Assembly: GCA_023333565.1 (NCBI GenBank)
Contig: JAJKFH010002094.1
Location: 186,001 to 250,000, forward strand
Reading direction: 5' to 3'
DNA: 64,000 nt
From: Puffinus mauretanicus
Taxonomy: Eukaryota; Chordata; Aves; Procellariiformes; Procellariidae
Numbering within the stretch: the first letter of the stretch is position 1; the number at the start of each line of letters is the position of its first letter. Under the pieces are notes generated by a model. It had not been told where the DNA came from and did no database searches. It worked only from the letters and a program-made list of their open reading frames with translations. Shown here one piece after another: positions 34,277 through 46,185 of this stretch. The position numbers and the translations under genes are program-made.

Positions 34277-34473
34277 CTGAAAAACAGAAATGACAACTTC
34301 CTACTTATTTTTGCAGAGAATCCCAAGGATAAGTCACAGGGCAAAAATATGCCAGTGACTTGAAAGCAGAAAGAAAATCTCTATTGATGCAGATAGTCCT
34401 TTGAGGGAAGCAGTTCCACTGGCAGCAGGAATGCAGTGGGATTCTGCCAGCATCCAGCCCTCCATACTCATAC

Positions 34474-34495
34474 CTTGAAGTTTTCCGTGGAGACA
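34474..34495 (-). other. MYH: Non-coding exon 1 (5' UTR), complete MYH gene
   Basis: Ends at a good donor (CAAG|GTATGAG). Its 5' end is estimated from the TATA box about 30 nt upstream. It has the same layout as exon 1 of the second MYH gene. Confidence 0.6.
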
Positions 34496-34517
34496 GAACA
34501 GACTGGTCCTACCAGCA

Positions 34518-34525
34518 CTTTTATA
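34518..34525 (-). promoter_or_regulatory. TATA box of the complete MYH gene
   Basis: TATAAAAG on the minus strand, about 30 nt upstream of the inferred start of exon 1. The second MYH gene has the same octamer at the matching place (4366-4373). Confidence 0.8.
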
Positions 34526-34552
34526 GGTTCTGGTCTGCACATACAACTCCCT

Positions 34553-34585
34553 CCTCCTCTTTCTTAGGGCAAAAAATTTTTGGCA
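34553..34585 (-). promoter_or_regulatory. Conserved proximal promoter block of the complete MYH gene
   Basis: A 33-nt block whose first 16 bases (plus strand CCTCCTCTTTCTTAGG) are identical to 4401-4416 upstream of the second MYH gene. It is followed in both genes by an A-rich run ending TTTTTGGCA. The A/T-rich part on the minus strand begins CCAAAAAT, which resembles half a CArG box. The function is inferred from conservation between the paralogs only. Confidence 0.6.
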
Positions 34586-34686
34586 AAGCATTGTTTGGCA
34601 AACTTGACTGAGTGCATGATTCCCATTTGTGCTCATGGATATATTTAGAATTATTTGAAATCTTACTAGCTATGTGAATAAATCTC

Positions 34687-34696
34687 CTATAAATAT
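34687..34696 (-). promoter_or_regulatory. MEF2-like A/T site, complete MYH gene
   Basis: Plus-strand CTATAAATAT differs at one position from the MEF2 consensus YTAWWWWTAR. It lies in a larger block (TCTCCTATAAATA followed by TTTTGAC) shared with the second MYH promoter at 4511-4530. It is about 165 nt upstream of the TATA box. MEF2 sites are established elements of skeletal muscle promoters; binding here is inferred. Confidence 0.5.
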
Positions 34697-34699
34697 TTT

Positions 34700-37600
34700 G
34701 ACTAGGAATCTGAAAGGAGGAAGTGCTGTCCAGCAAATAGAGCAGGACACTGGGACTTGGAATTGTTGGCTTCTCTCCTCCTGTCTCTGAATTGCCGTTT
34801 GACATATAAGATTTGTGTGTCTCAGGACTCAGCAGTAGTGAGAAGGATTACTATTACAAAGAGTTTTGGGGAGATTCTATTCTGAAATATTCTGGAAATA
34901 AAGAGTAGGAACAATCTAGTATAGTCTAATTCCAAAAGTTTGGATAACCGTATCATGTTTATGTAACTGCACTTATTTACAACTCCTTATCTTTTTGCTG
35001 GCTACTTTCAAAAGATGAGGGAAGACTGTTTATGCCCCTTGATTCATACATTTAATTACATCTTTTACCTTCTTCTGAAGTATTGCCAATTGGCTACAAT
35101 TTAAAATTGGATTTTAAAGGTATTGTTTTGCTGTTCTCCCTATCTGGCTGTGCTGATTTGCTCAGACATATGTCTAGCAGAAATTTCGGTAAGGTCAGAT
35201 TAGCAGTGGTTACTGGCATTTTGCATCCTTAGTCTTTTAGGATTATTGGCAGTTTTAACTCGCCAATTTGCTGCTGTTCTAGAGACCTTGGATAGTGGTT
35301 ATAGTTACCAAATGCAAGAATGGGGTTTAGATCATAAACACACCTCCTCCAACCTTCCAAGCACAAACGCAAATTCCACAGAAATTTAGAGAACTCCTGG
35401 GAGACTCTGGGTCTTGACATGTCTAACCTGTGGATGTAGACACGACTTTTATTTTTTCCATAGCAATCCAGTGCAAATCCTAAGTATTCTAGGTAGATTT
35501 ATTCTGCCAGAAGCCTCGTTCAACAGGAAGTAACCTAAACCTCACCCTAAGAATACAGATCTAGATCAAGAAGGAAGTTTTTTCTTAATCTTAAAATGCC
35601 TTGTCATTTCTAAAACAAACAAACAAAAATCATTAGTTTAATCAAAATTCTCAAAGGTTTTGGATGCTGTTTACATAGAGGAAGAAGAGCACTTGACTTG
35701 TTCTGGTACATCCATGACAATGCCTTGCATCTTAAGACAGGCACGTTGTTTATCCATGTACAAACAAACTTAGTTGTGCAGATAGCTTTTAAAGTAAGCA
35801 TGATAGTTCTCAGTGAAGGTGAACATTAGGTAAACCTGGGAAGAGATGCATTAAGTAATTGGAAAAAAAAGCCACTCACACAGCTTTTAACAATTCATAG
35901 GGAATTTTAAGGATATGTCCACTCTAGGGAATGTGGTGTGGCCATATCCTCTGGTGCTACAAATACACATCAGACAGCAGAAAATTTGTAACATATCTTG
36001 TGGGAAGGGTGTAGGTGAAAAAGACGTAAGTAGAACACTCTAGCTGCTTTATATAATAAAAGTTTGAGATTTGTGAGGTGTCTGTGAATACCTTCCGGGT
36101 CCTGCAGAGCTGTCACGTCCTTTGCGAAGAGTTAGGTATGATCTGCTATTTGAAGTTCTTCCATGGAGTTAGGATGAGGTGCTGTAATTCTGTACCATAA
36201 TCTGAAGGCTCACACTCTCCCTCAAATGTCTGGGAGATGAAGTACTGTAAGAAGGGTCAGAGAGGATCACCAGTCTTCTCAGCTCACTGCTTTAAAGAAC
36301 TTCTGTATGCTTCCAACACTGCATGTACAACTGAAACATCTGATAACAAGTATTCTTTTATGAGGCTGCCAATGTCTTTCTGAAGAATAAATGTAGAGAT
36401 TTTATAGTTTCTGTTTGAAAAATAATATTGAGTACTTGTAGAAATGTCATTAAAGAAAATGGAAAGGTCTTATTCATCCTCTAGCATGCAAAACAAGATA
36501 GAGAGAAAGAAAGGGTCGATTTCCCCCTCTTATAAGGCATTATATAATTGTTTAACAAAGAACAGTCTTGACTGTTCTTTATATGACACATGAAATTAAC
36601 TCCAAGTTGGATCTGTAGTTTTTTGATAAACTTGTCTCTGACTGTTGACATAGTGACTTCCAAGTTGTGCAGGAACGGAAATCTTAGCAGCTGAAATCCT
36701 TATAGCGGTAAGAAACCTTTCATCCTTTTAACTCTGATTAAGGCTCTCTGTGACCCTGGCAATATCTACTTTTACAGTCATTACTGTGTTTATGTGGCTA
36801 GTAGTAGCTGCAAAATGATTCTTTATATTTCAGCTTCCTTCTTGGGTCCTCTGCATATGTCAATTAAAGAGGATGACTTAGATTCCAGTACACTGGTTCA
36901 AAGATCACACTTGCAGTATATCATCCTCTCTGTCAGTTTGACATCTTGTATTTTGTTTCACCTCCTAGGGTAATGGGAATCATCTGGGAAGGCAACAGAT
37001 TCGAGAGGGAATGACAAATGACTTGTTTTTCTGTTCCCTGTGTCTTTAACTTCCCTTGCTAGAAACCTAGTAATAAAGGAACACCTTCTACAATGCATGG
37101 CTTTCATCTGCCTAGTTCAGGAAATAGCACCTCACACATATTCTCCCCACAGTGAGTACACCATCAGGTCCCAAAGCCACCCTGGGGCCCTGAGTTCTTG
37201 TGGATTGCCTTGCCTCTCCATCCAGCTTGGAAAAGTGAGAATGGGGAGAGTCTAACCAGTCTGGAAAGAGGTTCTATCCATTACCTGTCCGGAAAGAGGA
37301 CTTGCCAAAACAGAAGCATTTCTCCTCACTTTGCTGTATAAGAGATGAGGTGCTCCTCTTACCCCTATCCTGATCCTCAGCCTGCTGAGGGGATAAAAAG
37401 CAATAAGTGAGCTGTTCTTCCTTTGCATAGGTTGATTTGGCCTAACGCTCCCCATTCAATCTGCTGAGTGAGACTGATTCTGCCTCAGGTGTTAACACCA
37501 GCAAAGGAAGACAGTCACAGAAGGCATCTTCAGTCCCAGACACAAAACACTGCTCTGGTCTTCAATATCAAATTTCCTGTTCCTGAGGAGACTCTTAGAG

Positions 37601-38227
37601 AAGCAAGGCTATGGTCAGATAAATGCTTTCCTAAACAAGGTCACTGCCCTACACTCAGCACTTTCTGGGCCTAAAATAGTTGGTGGAATGGTAAGGCACA
37701 GCTATCAAAAGTCAGTTTGGGAATTTTCCAAGCTCAAGCATCTTTCTTATGTTGGTGGTGCATTGATGTTTTTTTCCCACAGCCAACAACGTAAGGGTAT
37801 AATAGAGAATGAACAAATGTTATGGCAATAGTAGACAACGTCATAATGTAGAATCTAAATCAAAGCTGGCCAGATCCATAGTATACCCTCAAATTTGGAT
37901 TTTTATTGCTTGCAGTAATCTCTGTAATCTTTAATGTCTAGAAAAGAAGAAAACAACAAGTTGTTATTAATATAAAAAAATTAGAATTTAATGTTCTGTG
38001 AATTTTCTGAATAATTTTTCATGTTTGTGACATTCTCATGCTCCCATTAAACTCAAGACTTTTTACAGAATTTGTTAAACTGGGATGGTATAGCGTCAAC
38101 TTGTGCTTCAGCCACTTCCTGCTCTTTTCAAGTTTTGGAAAACATTGCCTAAAAATTTTTCACTTGTGGATGGAAAAAAGATTCATAAATACAAAGGAGT
38201 GATGGTTCTACTTCTCCTGTGATTGAT
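34700..38227. other. Upstream region of the complete MYH gene
   Basis: About 3.5 kb of A/T-rich DNA without a gene or a repeat I recognise. It may hold distal muscle enhancers, but nothing specific can be supported. Confidence 0.6.
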
Positions 38228-38345
38228 TGTAGAGGTGGACTTCATGTTACTGGCCAAGTCATTGATCTCAATCTTCAACTCACCTTTCTCCTTTGCGAGT
38301 TTCTGCTTGATGCTTTGCAGGATTTTGCTCCCCAAATTTAGCTGT
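38228..38345 (-). pseudogene. Decayed MYH exon 27 fragment
   Basis: About 118 bp matching the last third of exon 27 (19118-19240). The translation includes QKLAKEKGELKIEINDLASN against [20 protein letters not shown]. It carries a 5-nt deletion that shifts the frame near its 5' end, and the donor at its 3' end is gone. A CR1 3' tail starts about 27 bp beyond its 5' side. Same strand as the live genes. It is a relic of a lost MYH gene or a small duplicated piece. Confidence 0.8.
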
Positions 38346-38371
38346 CTGCAGTAGAAAAAGGATAACAACTT

Positions 38372-39165
38372 CATAGAACCACAGAAGTGTTGGTGATAAA
38401 GGACCTCTGGAGGTCTCTAGTCATGTTTTCAGGTAATGAAAATATGCCACCTCTCTCAAAAATCTGTGGCAGTGGTGCACTATCCTCTTACTGAAAAACA
38501 ATGTCCAGACTGAGCCTTCCAAGCCGCTACTTGTGTTTTATCATCTGGCACTACCAAGAATAGTTTGTCTTCATCACTTTTTTAATGGCATGTTAAGTAG
38601 TTATAGGCTGATATACCAGCTGCTATACCAGCTTCTTTGCCAGACTAAACTCCTTGTAGGTTTTGTGTGCTGACCAGCTTTGTAGCCTACCACTACACTC
38701 TCCAGTTTATCCACATCCTTCTTGACTAGAGGGAAAATAATAACTTCTTTCAATCTGATGGTGACACTCTTCCTAATGTAGCCTAATATATGGTTTGTTT
38801 CCTTCATAGTAGGAGTGCACTGCTGGCTTGTATTCACATTTGTCACCTGAAGATTTGCCAAAGATACACTCCGTTTCATTGTCCAAGGTGCTGATGAAAA
38901 TGTTGAACAATATGGGCCACAGTGTTGAACCACTGTGCTTGTTATTGACAGCTAACTGAATATCAAGCCATTCATCACTATCCTTTGATCTCAGGAGTCC
39001 AGCCAATTTTCAACAAATCTAATAGTCCATCTATCCAATGCATTCTTCTGAATAAGATTGCTGTAGAAAACAATGTCAAAATCCTTACTAAAGTTCACTT
39101 CTTTTTTCCCTCATACCCTTATCTATTTATTTAATCACAGAAGCAATCTCTTCCAGCAGAATTAT
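38372..39165 (-). mobile_element. Old CR1 LINE copy
   Basis: Begins with a decayed CR1 tail (CATAGAACCACAGAAGTGTT) and includes an ORF2 remnant translating as LFNIFISTLDNETEC near 38,880. It then continues into the RT region (TGTCAAAATCCTTACTAAAG). Heavily mutated. Confidence 0.7.
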
Positions 39166-39727
39166 TTTTCCTTCCTTCTTTTCTTTACTTGACAAAATGT
39201 CCTGGAACTTTTGAGGGCTTCTTAAGTTTTTGAAAGTTACAGAGAGGAAAAAGAGAAATGAAGTAAAAAATACTTAGAAAAGAATAAAAAACCTGCTTCT
39301 CTATTCATTCTCCCTATGTTGTAATGATCAGAGGAAAAAAAAAGAGGAGGAAGAGAGGAGAATATAACTAACAATTGAAAATTAATTCAATCTCAAAGTG
39401 AAAATAATTTATAAATTATTAATAAAACTACTTTTAACCTAGTCAGCACTTTGTATTTTTTTTTCATGTTGTTTATGTCACCTTGGATCTAGAGGAGTGA
39501 AATTCACACAGATTGGAACAACTACATGGTTCATCACATTTTCTGCTTAATTTCCATTTTATTCTGTTTTCTAAAACTCTGATTTAAGTGATTTTCATCT
39601 TGCAGAAATAAAATGATTAAACAGATAACTGAAATAATCAAAAAGTTTGTAACTTAAATTTTCTTGGAGATACAACTACAGGTTTTGGTATTGCATGGAA
39701 TAAGTAGGAGTCTGGACTTTGTTCCAG

Positions 39728-39850
39728 GTTTTGCCTATCTCAGCAATCTGTTCCAGCACTTGAATGCCCTCACTGTTAAATTCTTTTTTCTTATGTCTAA
39801 ATGGGATTTCCAATGTTTCAATTTGTGTCTATTGCCCCTTGTTACAGCAT
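39728..39850 (-). mobile_element. CR1 LINE 3' fragment
   Basis: Shows the characteristic 3'-region phrase (CAATCTGTTCCAGCACTTGA, then CTCACTGTTAAATTC), about 120 bp, without the terminal tail. Confidence 0.65.
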
Positions 39851-39934
39851 ACCACAGAGAGAAGTCATTGTGATATGATGTGATATGATGTTGATCTTGG
39901 ACTCCCCTCCTTGACAGGACAAGAGGAGACAATA

Positions 39935-40425
39935 GGATGGAAAAGCTCATGGGATAAAGACAGGGAGGTTACTTACCAGGTACTGCCACAGGCAAAACAG
40001 ACTCAACTTGAAGAAAATGTGTTTAATTTTTGCCAATTAAAACAGATTTGGTTAGTGAGAAACAAGGACAAAAATTAAAACAACACCTTCTCCCCAACAC
40101 TTCCCAGACTCAACTTCACTTCTTCATTCCTGACTCCTCTGTCCCCACCTCCGAGCAGTACAGGTAGATGGGGAATGGAGGGTAGCAGTCAGTCCATTAC
40201 AGTTCCTCTCTGCTGCTCCTTCCTCTTCATACTTTTCCCTTACTCTAGCATGGGCTCTCCACGGGCTGCAGTTCCTTCAGAAAACTTCCACCTGCTCCAG
40301 TGTGGGGTCCTTCATGAGCTGCAGTGTGGACATCTGCACCGCCATGATCCTCTCCATGAGCTGCAGGGGAGTCTCTGCCCCAGTGTCCGGAACACCTCCT
40401 TCCCCTCCTTCTTCTCTGAAATTAT
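39935..40425 (-). mobile_element. Avian ERV/LTR-derived fragment
   Basis: Matches from memory a bird LTR-retroelement region with GGCAAAACAGACTCAACTTG, a C-rich tract and repeated CTCCAG-GTG-GGTCC / GGGCTGCAG units, ending in CCTCCTTCTTC. Strand is given relative to the LTR family copy at 41,765. No coding capacity. Confidence 0.55.
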
Positions 40426-41725
40426 GGAACACAGGATTAAAAGGGTCAAAAGCCTTGCTAAGGTCAAATTGAACAACAGACACTTCTCTTTCCCTATTCA
40501 CTAAGCTAGTAATTTCATCACAGAAGGCTATTATGTTGATCAGGTATTATTTCTCCTGCTGAGTACTCCTAATGATCTTCTTGTCCTTCAATGTATATGA
40601 AAATTGTTTCCATGAGGGTTTGCATCAGTTTCCCAGGAATCAAGGAGAGGCTGATTGCATGTAGTATTCACCTTCCTGTCTCTCTTGAAGATAGGAGTGA
40701 CATTTGCTGTCTTCCAGTCCTCAGGAACCTCCCCAGTCACCATGACCTTTCAAAGATAATCAATAATGACTTCGCAATGACATCAGCCAGCTCCCTCAGC
40801 ACTTGTGTATGGGTCCCATCAGGTCACATGCATTTGACTGTGTCTGAATCCTTTAATTGTTGTCTAATTTGATTCTACTCTACTGTGGGTATCTGTTCAT
40901 TACTCCATATTTTCCCATTGGACTTAAGATTCTGAGATTTCTGAAGACATATCTTAACAGTGAAAATGAAAGTGAAAGAAGGCTTTCAGTACTTGGCCTT
41001 GTCTATGTCCCCCGCCATGATGTACCCTGCCCTATTCATCAGCAGACCCACATTTTCCCTAGTCATCTTTTTGCTGCTGATACACCTGTAGAAGGCCTTC
41101 TTGCTCTTGACATCCCTTTGCCAGATTCAACTCGAGATGGGTTTTGGCTCTCCTAACCCCATTCCTGCACTCATACACTATCTTTATATTCCTCTTGGAA
41201 CACATGACCTTGCTTCCATCTCTTGTATGCCTCCTTTGATTTCAGTCAGGAGTTCCTTGCTCATCCATGCCATTACCACTTTTCCCTGACTTCCTGCATG
41301 AACCAGTCTTGAGATTGGAGAAGGTGATCCTTGAAAATCATCCAGCTCTTCTGGACCTTTCTTCTCTCCAGGACAGTCTCCCATGGGATTTTTCCAAGTA
41401 GATCCCCAAACAAGTGAAAGTCTGCTCTTCTGAAGGCCAGGGTTGTGATCTGGCAATTTGCCTTTTTTCCCCTCCTCTCAGGCTCCTGAACCCTAGCATC
41501 TCATTCTTTCCACTTTCTACGTATCAGATACAGCAGAGCCCCTTTCCTTGTTAGTGCCTCTATCACCTGCGTCAGGAAGTTATCATAAATGCCTTCAAAT
41601 CTTCTGGACTGCTTGTGCACTGTTGTATTGCCCTTCCAGTAGGTATCAGGTGGTAGATATCAGGGTGGTTAAAATCCCCCATTAACTTTATGCCAGCCGT
41701 CTTCTCTAGGTTCTTGTTTTGATCT
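40426..41725 (-). mobile_element. Old CR1 LINE internal fragment
   Basis: A long reverse-strand CR1 ORF2 remnant of about 1.3 kb. Recognisable phrases: GTCTTCCAGTCCTCAGGAAC, ATCAGCCAGCTCCCTCAGCA, CTTGCTCATCCATGCC and GGTGGTTAAAATCCCCCAT. Frame broken many times. Confidence 0.75.
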
Positions 41726-41764
41726 TTATTTAAACATACAGCACAGACGTTTTCTGCTGCAAGA

Positions 41765-42115
41765 AAAAAAACAGTGGTAAGTGACTTAACTCTATGTATT
41801 GCGTGTCTGTGGCAACGTTTTGGTAGCAGGGGTTGCAGGGAAGGCCTCTGCGAGAAGAGGCCAGGAGCTGCCTCCCTCCTGGACACAGTTCCAGCCAGCT
41901 GTGCAATGGACATACCACAGGACACAGCTGAGCCCATCAGTGAAGCTGGTAGTGCGTCTGTGGAAATATATTTTAAAAAGCGTAGAAAATGTTGGAAAGA
42001 GAAAGGAAGTGGGAACAAAAGGAGTGAGAAACAGCAGAGGGAACACCAAGGTCAGAGAAAGTGGAGGAGGAGGTGCTCCATGGCTCCTATTTTCTCCCCA
42101 TGTCCCACTGAGGGT
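41765..42115 (+). mobile_element. Avian ERV/LTR-derived fragment, inverted relative to 39,935
   Basis: Contains GCGAGAAGAGGCCAGGAGCT, then CTGGACACAG and GTGAAGCTGGTAGTGCGTCT, then a A/T stretch and GGAGGAGGTGCTCCAT. This is the family of the fragment at 39.9-40.4 kb in the opposite orientation. Confidence 0.55.
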
Positions 42116-42461
42116 ATGTGTGGCAGGGGGGGAGTGAGAGCCTGGGTAGGCATTTGGCTGCTAGCCAGGGCTAACCTATTTCACGCTAGAAAGAAATGTA
42201 AGCAAATGACGTATAAGGGTGGATAATGCTGTTAGTTAAAACATGCCTACAGTGCACTTCCAAGTATTTCCTTGTATACTAACTATTTGTGAAAACAGAC
42301 AAGGGCAAAGCAATGGATTTAGGATTTAGGAATTTCCAGACTTAAGCTGGAAAAACCTAAGGAAACGCTGCATGTTCAGTAACAGGGAACATTGGTGTTC
42401 TTCGGAATTTAGACAGACAGGCTACTTAAATGTCAGATTTTGATTTTAGTTTGATAAGCCA

Positions 42462-42558
42462 ACCCAATGTAAACAGTTTGCAGACTGGAAACGGGTCAGG
42501 TCCAGTAAACAGAAATGTCAGGCCCCTTCTTACTGCTGCACAGAATTCCACAGACAAG
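42462..42558 (-). pseudogene. Decayed MYH 5'-UTR exon 2 and flanking intron 1
   Basis: Aligns over about 95 bp with 4052-4142, the second gene's exon 2 and adjoining intron 1. It shares TTGCAGACTGGAA, GGTCAG and an uninterrupted run starting CCTTCTTACTGCTGCACAGA. The acceptor AG has changed to GG and no donor GT is left at the far side, so it cannot serve as that exon. Same strand and order as the live MYH genes. Confidence 0.75.
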
Positions 42559-42899
42559 TCAGAGGTCTCTGCCATGCTGCTTTTGGGTGTGGAATGGGGA
42601 AAGAGTGCAAAGCTGTATGCTCCTACTCTCCAGGAGTCTGCAGAAAAGCCTCCTGAGGCTCTTTTTTCTACCATGTTGGAGAATTGCTTTCGCAGACGTA
42701 GGAGTAGCTGTAAAGCATCAAGTGCAATATACGGAATATGGTGCTCCTTGTTCATTTTACCTACCAGTTTGCTCTTTGATGCTGTATTAAGTAGCATGGA
42801 CCTCTCTTTTGCAAAGGTAGATCTGAGAGAGGAAGGACTGGAGAGAGGTGCTTAGATAGCTTTACTCCGACATACATGAGGACAGGAATCTGTAAGTTT

Positions 42900-45685
42900 C
42901 TTTTTATTAAGGTCAGATATTCCCTGTTACTCCACGATGTCATCCTATGTTTTCACTATCACGGGCTTGCCAGACTTGACACTGTCTCAAGACAGGCATG
43001 TCTGAATGTCCGCAAGGCTGGTGTTATATATTAGAACATCCACAGAATAACAGACTGGCAAGTAAACTCAGAAAACCAGGTGATATACAACAAAAACAGA
43101 TAATGAGGGTACAGAGAAAGGTGAGAAATGTTGATGGGCATTTTACACATCTAGGAAGGTCTACGGGGAGAGGAATGAGGAACTGGGACAATGGATGTTG
43201 CAGTCTGGATGGGGCCCATCCTGTGTACAGATGTATTTTGCTAGGGACGCTTGGACCATATCTTTCCTAGTGCTATGCCTTTGTAGGATCTCCTGGCTCC
43301 CTGGGTGCTTCCTAGAGCTAGAAGTGCTGTGTATGGGGGAAGGGATGGCAGTCTCTATGACTACCACAGGGCTTTTCTCTAGCTGTGTGAAGAAGGCAGG
43401 ATACAGACCTATGCTCCTGGTGCTTTTCCTTGGCTCATGTGTGACCTCCTTTTTAGTTCCTTGAACACATACTCATATTCCCAGCATCATTAACTGCTTG
43501 AATCAGTCACTGACATTTATTGGGGCCCAACTATGATGAGAATTCAGGAAATTCAGGTGTGTGTTCTTACCCTTATGTCTCTCTTATATCCAGCCCTATC
43601 ATTTACATTTCTCTATCTCTGCCTTATAGCCATACTTACATATATTCTACCAAAAGAAGACCCTGTCCAATATTTCTTAGTTTTCAGTACTCTGCAGCTG
43701 TCTGCATGTCTCTATATACTTTGTCAGATGGGCTGAATTTCTGGCAAACCTTAGGTACACAGTTAGCGTATGTACTACTTGGGAGGCATTGCTTTTGGAA
43801 CAGTTCTTTTACCATTTCTTGTTATGCTTGGTGCCCTCCAATGAAGTACCTAATCTGGTCTAAAAACAGATGCTTGTGAAGCCAGCTGGGAGACCCGCTG
43901 ACATTTTAGAAAAGAGGACAGCAGGACTTCACCCCAAATTACATGCTCTTCTACATTCTCTCAATCTCTAATTTAAGAACTCCTCTACACATTTTTATTT
44001 TTGGCAAGGTAATTCCTGACTCCCTGCTAGTTGGAGATATACTGGTATACCTTGGCCATAAGAATTGCTGGAAAATGCCTTTAATTAAACTTTCTTTCTC
44101 AGCTGCAACTCCAGGGATAGATAAAAACAGCGATAACCTTATCACCATGACTTGACATGGTGGCTTTGAGTTCCAAAGGCCTTTATTAAAACACCATCTC
44201 AAAGCCCCACCCAGAAGCCTAGGAAAGTTTGATCAGCTGATCTGAGCACCCTTCCTTTTCTATTGCTAGCATATCAACAAACAAACAGGCTTAATTAAAG
44301 AGTGCATTATTGGAAAGATGATAGGAAAACAGAGTAATATGTGAAAGGGCACAATTAGTCACTGGTGTCCTCTTTCTCTTGAGACTCTCTGGCTATTACC
44401 TGACCCTGCATTGCCTGGAATCAGAGTTTAGGACATGAATGCCCACAAGTGTGAGCCATTTGCAGGTCAGTGTTCTTTGCTCACTGTTCCTTGCAGCAGC
44501 CCCACACTGCTGGCCATCCTGTTAGCTGCACCTGGCCAGGAATAGTCCTCACAGCTCCTTCAAAGTTACCCTTTAATAGATCTACAGCTTCCTTTGATAT
44601 CCCCTCTTCAGCATGACCACAGGTAGTCCTTGATGAAGAAACTTCCCAAATACTCCAATGTCCCTTCTTTGTCCAGGCTTCCTTCACCCAAGTTTGTAAC
44701 TTATTGCAGTATATGAAATGACTGCTGACTCTGGATGTGTTTTTCCTTGTTCTTACAGCAGATCACAGAGAGCTCACAGCAAATCTGAAATGGAATCTGA
44801 AAGGGAGAAACAGCCTGCCAGTATGTAAAGGATAGGGGAGTTTTATTTATAAAATCTTTGTGCTTCTGATCTGTCTGTTTCTCAATTTTTTGTGTTCTTA
44901 CAAACTGTCCTTCACAGTAGGATCAGGTTTGGGGGTATAATAGTCCTATATTAATGTTGATTTCATCACCTTACAAAAATGATTTGTGCAGATCAGCTGC
45001 AAAGTTTTGATCAGTTCAGGGTCCTGACATAAACAGACATCTCAAAAACTTTAGAAAAAGGAAGTAAAAAATGTGGTACTCAAAAAAGAAAAAAATATGT
45101 CAGAGCTTGGCAGCACTCAAAACATTAATAGAATATAAAACCAAGAAACATTACTATGCTATGCTATTAAATTGATTGGGCACCCACAACTCGCTCAGGG
45201 AGTCCGTGTGATTAGTCCACTTAAAAACATATATATGTAGTAGAAACCAAAAAAGAAAAAAGAGAATGATCAGGGATCAGGCCTGCACATAAAGGACACT
45301 GCATAGGACAGGACTCTTCTTTTTTGGAATGGAAGTGGCTGATTACACCTCTCAAAAATATCTGAAAAATAATGACGGACATGCAAAGGTGAATATGGAA
45401 AAATAGCTAAGGGACACCCAGTACCAATGAAGCAGTTTTTCTTAGAGCGCATAACTGAACTGTAGAAATAATTTCCACGGAACACTGTGAAGGTCAAAGG
45501 GTAAATGAGTTAAAAAGAATTAACAAGTTTTGTTGTGGGTTGTTCTTTTTTAATTTCATAAAAATTTAGACTAATTTTTGGAGAATAGGTCCATCAGAAA
45601 CGATTATTCATACTAGTCCAGGTAGACCATCCTGTTCAAATCTCTAAATCACTATGTTTATTGTTCTCTCTGGACCTTACCCAGT
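42900..45685. other. Gene-free stretch
   Basis: No exon, RNA gene or repeat recognised. Short open frames only. Confidence 0.55.
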
Positions 45686-45689
45686 TCTG

Positions 45690-46185
45690 CTATCTCCTCT
45701 TTCAGATGAGGGATGAGAACAGCCACTGTATTCAGATGTTATAGTCTTACATTGCAATGTGAGTCTACCTCCCTCTACCTGCTGGTGATGGTCTTCCTAA
45801 TGCAGCTCAGGCTGCTTGGCCTTCTTTGCTGCAAGGACACGTTGCTGTCCACCAGGACTGCCTGGTCCTTCTCTGCAAAGCTGCTTTCCAGACAGTTGGT
45901 TCTCAGCCTGTGCTGGTGCACGTGGCTATTCTTTCTTGGGTGCAGGACTTCATGCTTCCATTTGTTGAACTTCATGCCAGCCCTTTTCTCCAGCCTGCTG
46001 CCGAGTTCTCTATCAACTACTCCTCCCAATTTTGTATTCTGTGCAAACTTGCTGAGAGTGTGTTCTGTCCCATCATCCAGTTTGTTAATGATGATGTTAA
46101 ACACTATTGAACCTATATTTTCTGGCCCTGTATTTCCTGTATTGCATATTGTTTGCAGTTTTGTCCGTTGCACCCATTTTTTTTC
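45690..46185 (-). mobile_element. Old CR1 LINE fragment
   Basis: Reverse-strand ORF2 remnant (CACGTTGCTGTCCACCAGGA, GGTGCAGGACTTCATGCTTC, AATTTTGTATTCTGTGCAAA). The RT motif is decayed and the frame broken. Confidence 0.8.
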
